Of a stretch of DNA of 64,000 nucleotides, positions 48,961-61,594 are shown one piece after another; within the stretch, counting starts at the first letter, position 1, and each line of letters starts with the position of its first letter. Origin of the DNA: Desmodus rotundus (lineage: Eukaryota; Chordata; Mammalia; Chiroptera; Phyllostomidae); contig NC_071390.1 in the NCBI RefSeq assembly GCF_022682495.2, forward strand, positions 105,944,294 to 106,008,293. Reading direction: 5' to 3'. A program made the translations under genes and the position numbers. The notes below the pieces were generated by a model, which was not told the origin of the DNA, searched no databases, and worked only from the letters and a program-made list of their open reading frames with translations.

Positions 48961-49539
48961 AAGTACTTGTTTTTAATTTCACAACTGAAGGGCTCTTTGT
49001 GCTCAAGTTTCTACAGGCTTTGGCAAATGCACATGTCATGCAACCACTATGACAGTAACATATAAAATAGTTTCACAGCCCATAATTTAAAAAAAATCTA
49101 TTTTCCATGTGTTGTTAGAAATCAAACTTGCTTGGAGTGCACCGTTTGGCATAAAGAAAGAAATCACCAATAATTCTGAAATTCAATGTGGTCCAGAAAA
49201 TTCAATGTGACAAAATGCTTTCTTTAAATCTTTAAGTTGACTCTCATTAGACCTAGAAAAGCCTCAGAATGGTCATACAGCAATTCTTTGGTTTTCTCCA
49301 CTGTTAACTTTTACAGACTCGAAGTGGCTCCATTAGTGATGTACATTAGTGATCACTATGGAACATTAGGGAGAGATTTTGTCATAGAGTGGTAGAGGAG
49401 TGGGAAGCTACATGAGGCAAATACATAAGAAGCTATGACACCTACCTTTGCTTGCTTTCTTTTTCCCAATATGATCTAATCATACCTATTGAAAGATAGA
49501 TTGTTGAAGTGGACAACAAGACAAGGCTCAACTATATTT
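48961..49539. other. No gene recognised
   Basis: Unassigned sequence. It contains a near-direct duplication of 'aattcaatgtg' with adjoining bases (about 49180 and 49199). Confidence 0.45.
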
Positions 49540-50954
49540 CTTTAACGAGAAACCAAATATATGTACCAATAAGGTTAAAACACTGAAGAATTTAACCAAG
49601 GATGTAAAAGACCTACACACTGAAAACTACAAGATTTTAAATTGAAGGAAACACAAAAAATGGAAATATATTCTGTGCTAATGGATTAAATAATTAATAT
49701 TATGGACATGTCCATACTATCCAAAGCCATTTACAGATTCAATGCAATTACTGTCAAAATTCTAGAGGCATTTTTTCACAGAAATAGGGCAAATTCCTAA
49801 AATGTACATGGAACCACAGAAGACCCGAAATAACCAAAGCAATTTTGAGGAAGAAGAAGAAAGCTGGAGGAATCACTCTCTCTGATTTCAAACTATACTT
49901 CAAGATTTTAACAATTAAGACAGTATGGTGCTGGCATAAAAACAAACATATAAATCAATGGAACAGATTTGAGAGACCAGAAATAAATGCACATATATAT
50001 GGCCAATTAATTATAACAAAGAATTAAAGACTATACAATGGAGAAAAGGACAGTCCTTTCAATAAATGGTGTTTAGAAAAGTGGACAGCCAAATGCAAGA
50101 GAATGAAACTAGACCACTATCTTATAGCATGTACAAAATTTAAATCAAAATGGTTTAAAAACATAAATGTAAGACCTGAAACCATAAAATTTATAGAAAA
50201 ACATGTAACTGGTAAGCTGGTTGACACAGGTCTTGATTTTTTTTAAATGACACTGAAAGCAACAAAGCAAAAATCAACACCTGGAACAACATTGAATTTA
50301 AAACTTTTTGCACAGCAAAGGAAATCATCAAGAAAATGAAAGGCAACCTACTGAATGGGAGAAAGTATTAATATTTACAAATCATATCTGATAAGTGGTT
50401 AGTATCCAAAATACATAAAGAACTTATACAACTCAGTAGAAAAAAACAATCTGGTTAAAAATGGACAGAGAGACTAAGAAGATGTATTTTCAAATACAAT
50501 ATACAAATGGCCAAAAGTCATGAAAAGATGTACAACATCACTGACCATCAGGGAAAAGCAAATCCACACCACAATGAGTTATAAGTTCAAAGTTGTTAGA
50601 ATGGCTATTACCCAAAAGACAAGAAATAACAAGTGTTGGTGAGGATGTGGGGAAAATGGAATCCTTGTTTCTCTGTTGGTGGGAATGTCCATTGATAAAG
50701 CAACTAGGAAAAAGAGTATGGAGGGTTTTTTAAAAATCTTTAAGTAGAACTACTCTATAATACAGCAATTTCACTTCTCAGTGTTCACCTCAAGAAAGCG
50801 AAAACCATAAACTCAAAGAGATAAATGCTTCCCATGTTTATTACAGAACTATGTCCAGTAGCCAAGATATAGAAATATGTAACCTCAGTGTCCATCAATG
50901 GATGAATGGATGATGAAAATTTGGCTATTATTTAGCCATAAATAAATAAAATTT

Positions 50955-51183
50955 GCCCTGGCTGGTGTGGCTCAGTGGATTGAGTGCCGGCCTGCAAACC
51001 AAAGGGTCGCAGGTTTGATTCCCAGTCAGGACACATGCCTGGGTTGTGGGCCAGGTCCCCAGTACAGGGCATGTGAGAGGCAACCACACATTGATGTTTC
51101 TCTCCCTCTCTTTCTCCCTCCCTTCCCCTCTCTCTAAAAAATAAATAAATAAAATAATTTTAAAATAAATAAATAAATAAATA
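50955..51183 (+). mobile_element. Well-preserved Ves-type SINE
   Basis: Plus-strand SINE with a tRNA-like promoter: an A-box-like 'tggctcagtgg' at 50968-50978 and a B-box-like 'ggtttgattcc' at 51012-51022. The C/T-rich middle and a long (AAAT)n tail follow. The target duplication (aaataaataaaattt upstream at 50940-50954, a similar run ending near 51198) is blurred by the tail. One of the least diverged SINEs here. Confidence 0.93.
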
Positions 51184-51456
51184 AATAAATAAAAATTTAC
51201 CATTTGCCACAATGGGTGGATCTTCATGGTGTTATGTTATGTGAAATAGGTCAAACTAAAAGGCAGTTACTGCATGATCTTACTTATCGATGGAATTAAA
51301 AATAAAAACAAGCAAATATATACTTAGAATAGATTGGTCATTAGTAGAGGTAGGGATGCATGAAGGGGATCAAAAAGTACAAACTTCCAGTTACACAATA
51401 AATAATTCTTGACTGTACAATATGGTGACTATTATACATTCTGTACAATATTGTAC

Positions 51457-51595
51457 TTAATAATACTGTAAGAGTTAATAATACTGTATTGTATATATGA
51501 TATTTATATACATTTTTATATGAGATTAATAATACTGCAAGAGTTAATAATACTGTATTGTATATATGATATTTACTAAGAGGGATCTTAAGAGT
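51457..51595 (+). repeat. 69-base tandem duplication in L1 3'UTR
   Basis: Two copies of a unit starting 'ttaataatactgtaagag' (51457) and 'ttaataatactgcaagag' (51526), both continuing 'ttaataatactgtattgtat'. Near-identical over about 50 bases, so fairly recent. Confidence 0.8.
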
Positions 51596-52019
51596 TCTTA
51601 CAATAAGAACAAATATAACTATGTAAGGTGACAGATTACTAGTGTAACTGTGGTAATCATTTTACAATGTACAAATATCAAATCATTACATTGCACACAT
51701 GAAACTAATGTTATGTAAGTTGTACTTTAATAAAATGCTTAAAATTTTTAATAAAAACCTTTTCAAATAAAAAAATAACAAAATATACACACTAGTTATC
51801 TCAGTGGGGATTGCTGGAAATTTTCATTTTATTCTTTATACTTCTGAGTTTTACAAAATAATTTTAGGGTACGAATTTGCTACATGTAAATCAGCAAAAA
51901 CCTATTTTAAAATATCCTTTTATAATGGTTAAAAAAGAAACCAAATATAAAGACTTGGCAGTTTAAAGGAATGGGGAGAGATATTAATGCTAAAACTAGT
52001 AAAAAAGTGGAATCATCCA

Positions 52020-52265
52020 TACCAACTTCAAAAAAATAGACTCTAGAACAACAAAGATTATCAGGGACAAATTGGACTTCACAGCATAATAAAGGAGTAA
52101 ACTCTTCCAGAAGACACAGCATTCCCAAGCAGGCATGCAGCCAGCCACAGCGCACTGACACACTCCAGGCAAACACTGTGAGAATCGGAAGGAAGAGCTG
52201 ACATACTTGCTGTTACAGCTGGAGACTTCAGCACCACTCTTCAATGACCAAAGCAAAGAGCATTT
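52020..52265 (+). mobile_element. Old L1 ORF2 endonuclease fragment
   Basis: Plus-strand piece with 'acaaagattatcagggacaa', 'aaaggagtaaactcttccag' and 'gctggagacttcagcacc', matching the ORF2 'I-RDK...SILQED...VGDFNTPL' region. Stops present. Confidence 0.6.
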
Positions 52266-52454
52266 CAAGGTATCATGAGTAAGATAAGAACAAAAGAGAG
52301 AGCCATTATAAAGAGTCTACTATGGTGACTCACAATTGTTAACAATATACTTTGGAATGGTATTAATATGTAACTAATCAATATCAGAAAAGTTATTTTT
52401 AACATTACTCAAAAAAGAGCGTAGTTACTGGGACTTTGAAGTATATATTCTTTA

Positions 52455-54545
52455 AATGAATTTATTGGGGTGACATTGGTTCATAAAACTATACAGATTT
52501 CAAGTGTACAACTCAATGAAACATCGTCTGCATACTACATCATGTGCTCATCTCCACAAGTAAAGTTTCTTTTGTCCCCATTTGTCCTCCCTCTTTCCAC
52601 TTCCACCTACTTCTACCCCCTTTCCCTCTGGCTATCACTATACTGTTCTCTGTGTCTATATGTTATATACATTTTTTTTCTTAATCCCTTTACCATTTTT
52701 CATCCAGTTCCCCGACCCTCCCCCCTCTGACAACTGTCAGTCTCTTCCATGTATCAAATGCTTCTATTTCCCTTTTGTTTGTTAAACTATTTTGTTTATT
52801 AGATTCCACATATAAGTAAGATCATATGGTATTTGTCTTTCTCTGACTAGTTTATTTCATTTATCATAATGCTCTCCAAGTTTATTATGCTGTCACAAAA
52901 GATAAGATTTTATTCTTTTTTATAGCCAAGTAGTATTCTACCATGTAAATGTACCACAGATTTTTTTATTCACTTATCTGCTGATGAGCACTTGGGCTGT
53001 TTCCAGATCTTGGCTATTACAAATAATACGGTAATGAAAATAAGTATGCATATATTCTTTGAATTCAAGTTTCAGGTTTCTTTGGATATATTCCCAGAAG
53101 TAGGATTGCTGGGCCAAAAGGCAGTTCAATTTATAAGTTTTTGAGGTATTTTTATGCTGTTTTCCACATGAGTCTGCTTTTCGACCAACAGTGCATGAAG
53201 GTACCCTTTTCTCCTCATACTCACCAACACTTGTTATTTGTTGATTTATTAATAGCCATTCTGGCAGGTGTGAGGTGATATTTCACTGTGGTTTTAATTT
53301 GGGTTGCTCTGATGATTGGTGAAGAGCATTTTTTAAATATATCTATTGGGCATATGTATGTCTTCTTTAGAGAGGTATCCATGCAGATGCTTTTCCCATT
53401 TTTTGATTGGGTTCTTTGTCTTCATGCTGTTGATTTATATATGTTCTTCATATATTTTGGTAATTAACCCCTTAAAATAAGTATCACTGGCAAATACGCT
53501 CTCCCATTCAGTGGGTTGTCTTTCACTTTGGTTGGTGATTTCCTTTGGTGTGCAAAAACTTTTTTGTTAGATGTAGTCCCGTTTATTTTTTCTTTTGTTT
53601 TCCTTGCCTGAGGAGATATATTGGCAAAAATATTGCTATGAGAATTGTGTGAGATTTAATTGCCAATGTTTTCTTCTAGGGTTTTTGTGGTTTCATGACT
53701 TACACTTAAGTCTTTAATCCATTTCGAGTTTATTCTTGTGTATGGTGTAAGTCGGTGGTCCAGTTTTAACTTTGTGCCTGTATCTGTTCAATTTTCCCAA
53801 CACTATTTATTGAATAGAATGTCTTTACCCATTGTATGTTCTTGCCTCCTTTGTCAAATATTAATTGACCATAAAGGCATGGGTTTATTTTTCTATATTC
53901 TGTTCCATTGATCTATATACCTGTTCTTGTGCCAATACCATGATACTTTGATTACTATGGCCTTGTAGTATAGTTTGATATCAGGTAGCATGATACATCC
54001 AACTTTATTCTTTTTTTCTCAAGAGTCCTGTGGCTATTTAGGCTCATTTTGTGGTTCCATATATATTTTTGGAATATTTGTTCTATGTCTGTGAGATATG
54101 CCACTGGTATATGCATTGAATCTCAAGATTGCTTTGGGTAATATTGACATTTTAATGATCTTAATTCTTCCTATGCATGAACACACTATATGCTTCCACT
54201 TATTTGTATCTTCCTCAATTTCTTTCTTTAGTATCATAGAATTTTTAGAGTATAAGTCTTTTACCTCCTTGGTTAAATTTATTACTAGGTAATTTTTGTT
54301 GTTATTGCAATAGTAAATATAATTGTTTTCTTAAATTTTCTCTCAAATTCCACAACTTATGAATATTAATTTTGTATACTGCTACAGTGCTGATTTTTTT
54401 TTTATTAGTCTAGTAGTTGTTTGGTGGATTCTTTAGGGATTTCTGTATGCAATGGCATGCCATCTGCAAATAATGACAGTTTTAATTCTTCCTTTCAAAT
54501 TTGGATGCCTTTTAATCCTTCTTGTTGTCTGATTGCTATTAGGAG
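52455..54545 (-). mobile_element. L1 3' half, minus strand
   Basis: The plus strand starts 'aatttattggggtgacattg' (antisense 3' end) and runs back through 3'UTR and ORF2 C-terminus to the catalytic region, where the minus strand reads FADG in place of FADD near 54460-54471. Same subfamily as 54546-57385 and pointing away from it. Confidence 0.85.
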
Positions 54546-57385
54546 GGAAAACATCCAAGCTCATTTTATGAGGCCAGTGTTATCCTAATTCCAAAACCAG
54601 ATAAAGACACTACAAAGAAAGAAAACTATAGCACAATATCCTTGATGAATACCGATGCTAAAATCTTCAACAAAATATGAGCAGACAAGATCCAGCAATA
54701 CATTAAAAAGATCATACAACATGATCAAGTGGGATTTATTCCAGAGATGCAAAGTTGGTACAATATTTAAAAATCATTAAATGTGATATATAACATTAAC
54801 AAAATGAAGGATATAAAACCACATGATCATATCTATAGATGCGGAAAGAGCATATGATAAATCCAGCACCCATTTATGATAAAAACTCTCAGAAAAATGG
54901 AAATAGAACATACCTCAATGTAATAAAGGCCATATAGGACAAACAAACAGCCAACAACATACTCAAAGGGCAAAAACTAGAAGTGTTTCCCTTTAAATCA
55001 GAAACAAGATGGGGATATCTATTTTCACCACTATTATTCAACATATTACTGACAGTCCTAGCCACAGCTTAGACAAGAAGAAGAAATAAAAGTTATTCTA
55101 ATTGCTCCTGGCTGGTGTAGTTCAGTGGATTGAGCACAGTTCTGTGAACCAAAGCATCACAGGTTCAATTCCCAGTCAGGGCACATGCCTGGGTTGCAGG
55201 CCATGTCCCCAGTCAGGGATATGCTAGGGGCAACCACACATTGATGTTTCACTCCCTCTCTTTCTCCCTCCCTTCCCTCTCTCTAAAAATAAATAAATAA
55301 AATCTTTAAAAAAGTTATTCTAATTGGAAAGGAAAAAGTAAACCTGTCATTATTTGCAGATGACATGATACTTTATATAAAGAACCCTAGAGATTCCACC
55401 AAAAAATCCTACTAGAACTGATAAGTGAATTCAGTAATGTAGCAAGATACAAAATAAATATTCAGAAATCAGATGCATTTTTAACACCAATAATGAACAT
55501 CAGAAAGGGAAACTAAGAAAACATCATTTGCAATAGCTTCAGAAAGAATAAAATACTTAGGAATAAATTTAACCAAAGATGTAAAAGATCTGCACTCAAG
55601 AAATTATAAGACACTGAAGAAAGAAATTGAAGAAGATACAAATAAGTGGAATATATACCCTGTGAATAGATAGGAAGAATTAACATCATTAAAATGTCAG
55701 TACTATCCAAAGCAATCTATAGATTCAATGCAATTACCAGCAAGATACCAATGGCATATTTTACAGAATTAGAACAGATATTCCAAAAATATAAATGAAA
55801 CCACAAAGGACCCATATATGTTTTGGAATAGCCTCAGAAATAGTGAGAAAGAAGAACAAAGTTTAAGGAATCATGCTACCTGACACCAAACTATACTACA
55901 AGGCCATAGTAATCAAAACAACATGGTACCAGAAAGAGAACATACATATAGATAAATGGAACAGAATAGAGAGCTCAGAAATAAACTCATGGCTTTATAG
56001 TCAATATTTGACAGAGGAGGGCAAAACATACACTGTGGTAAAGATACTTTATTCAAAAAATAGTGTTGGGAATAATGAAGATACGTGCCAAAAAAGTGAA
56101 ACTAGACCACTTTCTTACACCATATACAAGAATAAACCCAAAATATTTAAAGACTTAAATGTTAGTTAGGCTCAAAACCATAAAAATCCTAGAAGAAAAA
56201 AAATGGACAGTAAAATCTCAGATATTTCTTGTAGTGATATTTTTTCTGATATGTCTCCTCAAAGGAAACAGAAGAAAAGATATACAAATTGGATTACGTC
56301 TGACAAAATTTTTTGCACAGCAAAGGAAACAATCAACAAAACAAACAACCCACTGAATGAGAGAACATATTTATCAATGATACATCTGCTAAGGGGTTAA
56401 CATCCAAAATATATAAAGGACATGTAAAACTCAACACCAAAAAAGCAAACAATCCAATTAATAAATGAGAAAAGGACCTGAATAGACACTTCTCCAAAAA
56501 GGACATACGAATGGCCAATGTACATGTGAAAAGATGTCCAATGTTACTGATCATCAGAGAAATGCAAATTAAAGCCACTATGAGATATCACCTCACACTT
56601 GTCACAATGGCTATTATCAGTAAATTAACAGACAAGTGTTGGTGAGGATGGAAATGAAAGGGAACACTCAGGCACTATTGGTGGAAATGCAGATTGCTGC
56701 AGCCATTAGAAAATGGTATGGATTTACTTCAAAAAAATAAAAATGGAACTGCTCATGACCCAGAGATTCCACTTCTGGCACTGTATCTAAAGAAATCCAA
56801 AATACCAATTCAAAAAAATAGATGCATCCCTATGTTCATTTCAGTGTACTTACAATAGCCAAGATTTGGAAGCAGTTCAAGTACCCAGCAGCAGAGGAGT
56901 GGATAAAAATGCCGAGGTACATTTACACAATGAAATACTACTCAGCTGTAAGAAAGAAGGAAATCTTACTATTAGCTAGAGCATGAGTGGACCTGGAAAG
57001 CATTTTGCTACATGAAATAAGCCAGTCAGAAAAAGACAAGTACCACATGATTTCACTGATGTGTGGTATCTAACAAATAAAATGAACAAGCAAAATAGAG
57101 GCAGACTCATAGGTATAGATTAGACCAACAGCTGTCAGCAGGGAGGTTTGTAGCTGAGGGAACTGAAAGAAAAAGAAGAAACCTCACGGACATGATCAAC
57201 AGTATAGTATTGCCAGGGCGGTGGGAGGTGGGTGGGGGAGGTTATAGGGGGGATAATTTGTGATGGAAGGAGAATTGATTTGGGCTGGTGAACACACAAT
57301 ACAGTGTACAGATGATGTATTGTGGAATTGTGACCTGAAACATGTATAATTTTGTTAACCAGTCACCCCAATAAATTTAATGTAA
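54546..57385 (+). mobile_element. L1 3' half, plus strand
   Basis: Plus-strand L1 from the early reverse-transcriptase domain ('[20 protein letters not shown]' near 54570-54630) to a 3' end 'caccccaataaatttaatg' at 57364-57382. The catalytic box is intact as FADD at 55353-55364, but stops and frameshifts occur elsewhere (the longest frame is 98 codons, at 55873-56169). A SINE is inserted at 55105-55309. It forms an outward-facing inverted pair with 52455-54545. Confidence 0.87.
55105..55309 (+). mobile_element. Ves-type SINE
   Basis: Plus-strand SINE with a perfect 17-base target duplication aaaagttattctaattg at 55088-55104 and 55310-55326. Inserted just upstream of the FADD-coding box of the host L1. 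Confidence 0.96.
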
Positions 57386-57389
57386 GTGA

Positions 57390-57650
57390 AAATAAATCAT
57401 ATGATCATATCAATAGATGCAGAAAAGACATTTGATAAAATCCAGTTTTTATGAAATAACTCAGGAAAGTGGGAATAGATGGATTATACATCAATGTAAT
57501 AAAGGCCATGTATGACAATCCCACAGCCAACATCACACTCAAGGACAACAACTAAAAGCATTTCCCTTAAGATTGGGAACAAGACAGGGATGTCCACTTT
57601 CACCACTCTTATTCAACATAATATTGAAAGTACTGGCCACCACAGAGTAT
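57390..57650 (+). mobile_element. L1 ORF2 reverse-transcriptase fragment
   Basis: Plus-strand ORF2 piece ('SIDAEKTFDKIQ' near 57410-57445, '[17 protein letters not shown]' near 57580-57630). It overlaps in content with the first 500 bases of the L1 at 54546, so it is a separate copy lying directly after that L1's 3' end. Confidence 0.75.
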
Positions 57651-58039
57651 ATTTTTTTACTAAAGTTCTCCTTTACAGCAAGTAAACACACCCCTCTATG
57701 TATCTAACTGTGGAATACTTAAAAGTAAACTATATTACAGGATGTGGAACCCAGGTCACAGGATCAGGCCAACGAGGAGTAACTCATGTAGGAACATTTA
57801 AAGGCAAAGCATCCTCTAGACTCTGCTGGAGACTGGAGGCCCCCAGAGCTTGTTACTGAGGCCAGTTCTGAGTGAAGAGGAGAGGGTAGGGCACTGGCTT
57901 CTCTGAACATCCGTGCAGGTGGGACCCTACCCTTAAGTCTCCCTCTGGAACAGATTCCCAGGCACAGGCCAGGGCAGGCCACCTACCTCTGAGACAACTC
58001 CCCAGAGCAGTCCCAATATTGTGGCGAGAATCTACTTTT
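57651..58039. other. No gene recognised
   Basis: Unassigned, balanced composition; the 72- and 100-codon minus frames resemble nothing known. Confidence 0.45.
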
Positions 58040-58580
58040 GGAATTTGCTTTTCCCCCAACCCCAGATTTGAGATATGATTGATATGTACCCCTGTGAGTG
58101 TATAGTGTCCAACGTGATCACGTGATGCATGTACATATTGCAAACTGTTTACCACGATAAGATTAAGTACACATCCTTCACCTCACACGATGGCCATTTT
58201 GTTCTGGTGAGAACGTTAAAGATCTGCTCTTTCAGCAACTTCCGAGTACACAACACTGTAACTTCAGTCACCACGCTGTGCATCAGGTCCCTAGAACGTA
58301 GTCATCTTTTAACTGAAAGCTCGACCACCAGGTCCCCATGTCCCCCAGACCCTGGCTCCCACCATGCTATACTCCCTGCCTCTGTGAGCTCACCTCTTTT
58401 AGAGCCTCGTGCAAGGGAGCTGGTGCAGGATTATCTGTCTGACTCATTTCACTTTGCTCCATGAGTGGGCATAGGCAGCACTGGGAGCCTGGCTCGGTGG
58501 GGAGATGTGCCTCCTGTGTTGTGCTGTGTTGTTGTGAACATCGTTACATGTGTTTATCCTGAGATTTCTGTGAGGTGAGT
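58040..58580 (-). mobile_element. Old L1M 3'UTR
   Basis: The plus strand reads the antisense tail of an old L1: 'ggtgagaacgttaaagatct', 'caacttccgagtacacaaca', 'gtccctagaacgtagtcatc', 'tgctatactccctgcctctg'. Diverged but continuous. Confidence 0.7.
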
Positions 58581-59890
58581 GCATCCATGGGGACTGTGTT
58601 TTCTTCTGCCAGGAACTCGAACACCCAGCACCTAGTTTGCTGTAAAGAGACTCTCTGGCATTTCTCAGATAGTGTCTGGTGTTAGCGTGTTTTTAAGGCA
58701 TCACAAAGGAAAATGCCACCTAGGTTGTCAGATGCCTGATTATCTAAAATAGTTACTTTTTCATTCTTTGTTTCAATTGAGTATCCCATAGAATCATTTG
58801 GGATTTCTAGTCCGCCATATAGACATTTTCAGAAACTGAAGTCCATCTGTATTTCCTGTCAAAGACATATTTTTATACCTAGCAGTAATACTTGGCTGTT
58901 TCCATCATCCTAATCTTTTAATATCTTGTTTTTTTTCACTAAAATTTTAATTTACCTTGAGTTTTCTACTTCAAGTCTTTTAAAATACATTCTGACCATT
59001 CAGTTATCTGAATTGTCCTGGAGAATTTTGTTTCTATGGACTTGTGTAATTATTTTGATGGTTTTGTTTTTATTTCCTCCTCCCCACCCCCAGAGTTAAA
59101 GCCTGAGTGGCCTACAATAAGACCTCTCCCACTAGAGGGATGGAAATTGACTTCTGTGATGTGTGCCTCAGGGCACCATGAACCCAGATTCAACTTATAT
59201 GTCTCCGTGTGAGGTTTTCTGAACCAAAAAACATCAGTAAGAATTTGAATTCAATCCTCACATGAGACAGTTTTGATTTGTAAATCATTGAGAAAACATC
59301 GTTGTCATGCAGAACCCAGAGACACGTGTTTTCTGCTTGGTTAGAACATCTCACCTTTCCCTGACCCCAGCCACAGCAACAGACCTCAGCTTCGCCCCCC
59401 AACAGCATCTCAGTGTTTGTTCACACCTGCTCTTTTGGGCCATTGAAAGCCAAATCTCAGAGCCACAGATAACATCAAAATCCCATGATTTACCTGAAGT
59501 TTCAGGGAAAAAAATCACATTCTATGTTTTGCTCCCTCTTGAATTTTTGCCCTTAGGGATTTCCCTTTTCATTTCAAGTTTAGCTTTGTATGAAAAACTT
59601 ATATTTTATCTGACATTTGTAGGTGATTTGCAGTAGCAGCACATTCAGAGTATTTTCTTGGCCACTGTTTCTGGACAGGATTCATTTTATTTTCAAACTG
59701 ATAGTGTAAGTTATTGCCCAGCAATTCTTTGACAGTAAAAAAAAAAAGACACTAAGAAGTTAACTGCAATGATCTAATTTGTACATTAATTAATTTCCAA
59801 ATAAAACTATCTCAGTCGCTTGACCCAGCTGTAAGTTTTGCTCTGAGACAAATTATCTGTATTAAACACAGCTTTTTATTTTATTTTTTC
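58581..59890. other. No gene recognised
   Basis: Mixed composition, no repeat assigned. The 109-codon frame 59307-59636 shows no recognisable family. Confidence 0.45.
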
Positions 59891-59892
59891 TT

Positions 59893-60129
59893 TCTAATCC
59901 TCACCCAAGGATGTATTTATAGATTTTAGAGACAGGGGAAGGGGGGAGGAGAGAGAGAGAGGGACAGAGAAACATCTATATGAGAGAGAAATATCAATTC
60001 ATTGCCCTCCATACCTGCCCAGATTGGGGACCAAACTTGCAACCTACATATGTTCCCTGACTGGGAATCAAACCCAAATTTGGGTGTGTGGAACAACACT
60101 CCAGCCAACTGAGCCACCTAGCCATGGCT
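59893..60129 (-). mobile_element. Older Ves-type SINE
   Basis: Minus-strand SINE with 3' end 'tctaatcctcacccaaggat', GA-rich middle (59937-59970) and the head ending 'cctagccatggct' at 60129. Same subfamily as 8999-9276. Confidence 0.85.
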
Positions 60130-60299
60130 CAACACAACTTTTTACATGAACACAAGACACATACAGAAGCACCTGGGGGACATTGGTTGGCACAAGGGAC
60201 GCCAGCATACAGAAGGCTCCCATTTCCTCACAGCCTCAAAGTATCCCCCATGAACAAGGTACTAGTTTCAAGATAGAAGAGAGTTAAGTTCATAGTGGA

Positions 60300-60530
60300 C
60301 ACACCTGGGGGACAACTACTCCACCAAGTCATCACAGTCGGTGTCATTGTATTGGGGATCACTCAGCACCAACTGTTTCCTGATGTGAAGACCTACCACC
60401 ACCCCAGTGCTTCTGCCAAAAACAGAAGCCAAATCTAATCATAAAACACCAGACAAACCCAAATGGAGGAACATCTTGCAAAGCACCAGGCTGTGCTCTT
60501 CAAACATGTATAGCATGAAAAGAGGTCGGA
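60300..60530. mobile_element. Ancient interspersed repeat, unassigned
   Basis: Phrases such as 'actcagcaccaactgtttcc', 'ccccagtgcttctgcc' and 'accagacaaacccaaatgga' match a mammal-wide consensus I recognise but cannot name. Confidence 0.45.
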
Positions 60531-60759
60531 GAAAAGTCAGTGTGTAATTCTAGACAAACTCTGAGCCACGAGGCTGTTTCTGTACAAAGTATATTAGAAC
60601 GGAGGTGAAAACTATTATGAGCTGTGAAGCACACAGGGTATTAAATCAGCATTCACATCTTATGTGGATAATGCTTTTGTTATGAAAGAGAATATATTTG
60701 ATTATTAGAGGTAAGGGGGGAAAATGTCTCCGATTTAATCTCAAATAGTTCAGAAAAAT

Positions 60760-61330
60760 TGATGTGTACACAGACATAGTCAGAGGGAGTCAGAGTTTAC
60801 AGAGAGAAAGCGAGAAGTTGAGACAGAGATACAGAAACAGAGAGAGTCTCTGAGACACACACAGAGTCACAGGGGGAAATCTCAGACACACGCAAGTCAC
60901 AGACAGGGACTCTTAAGACACGGAGAGTCACAAGGGTAGTCTCAGAGACACACAGTGTCAGTGAGAGTCTCCAAGAGAAAGAGTTAAAGAATCTCAAACA
61001 CACAAATCACATAGCATCTCAGAGAGACACAAAAATCACAGAAAAGGGACTCAGAGACACCCAGATACACACAGAAAGTCAGAGCTGTAGAGTAAAATGG
61101 CGTGTCTCAGAGACACATTCAGACAGAGAAAGACGACAACACAGAGAGGGAGGAAGATGGAAAGAGAGACAATCTGGCAGGGAGAGACTCAGACAAGGAG
61201 AGACTGGGAGAGACAGAGAGAGGGAAAGACTCATGGAAGGAAAGAGGTGCACAGAGGGAGAGACAGGAGACTCAGTGAGAGACCATAAGGGAGGGGGTGG
61301 GACAAGCACACACAGAGATGGAGTCAGAGG
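60760..61330 (+). repeat. GA-rich degenerate minisatellite
   Basis: Purine-rich plus strand of degenerate units of roughly 30 bases built from 'gagacacacagagtcacag' and 'gggactctcagagacac' type blocks (for example near 60855, 60895, 60922, 60950 and 61033), passing after about 61100 into a GGAGAGAC-rich stretch. The Ser/Leu/Val-rich minus frames (61003-60797, 61504-61079) are by-products of this repeat. Confidence 0.75.
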
Positions 61331-61594
61331 AACTGAAATACAAGAATTGTTAATTTGGGGTAAAGTATATGCTCTAGCTTCTATTATTGTTCTTATACAT
61401 TTACAGTAACTTTGTAAATCTAAATGTAAACAGAAGGTACTAACAAAAACTATGAAAGAGAAAAATCCAAGCTGGCAAGTCTTGTGTCTGTGCCCACCCT
61501 TCAAAAGGCCCCCTCACTAAACTGCTCCAAAGCTCAGAGGGGGGATACTGGGTCTTCTGCTGAGGGGTCAGAGAGAGGTTGGGATGGCTAGGGA
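61331..61594. other. No gene recognised
   Basis: Short unassigned spacer between the minisatellite and the next repeat. Confidence 0.45.

Larger units (their letters stand above)
49540..51765 (+). mobile_element. Old L1 3' half, interrupted by a SINE
   Basis: Plus-strand ORF2 from the reverse-transcriptase end through the C-terminus ('[20 protein letters not shown]' at 49860-49920, '[18 protein letters not shown]' after it), then an L1MA/MB-like 3'UTR ending 'gttgtactttaataaaatgc' near 51740. Broken by stops. The SINE at 50955-51183 sits inside it, and the 3'UTR has a 69-base tandem duplication. Confidence 0.82.

Noticed and set aside
50955..51183. tRNA gene (A and B boxes present)
   Set aside because: The boxes belong to the tRNA-derived head of a SINE; the cloverleaf is not maintained and the element continues into a SINE body and tail.
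61079..61504. 141-codon minus-strand frame with Leu/Ser repeats
   Set aside because: By-product of the GA-rich minisatellite.
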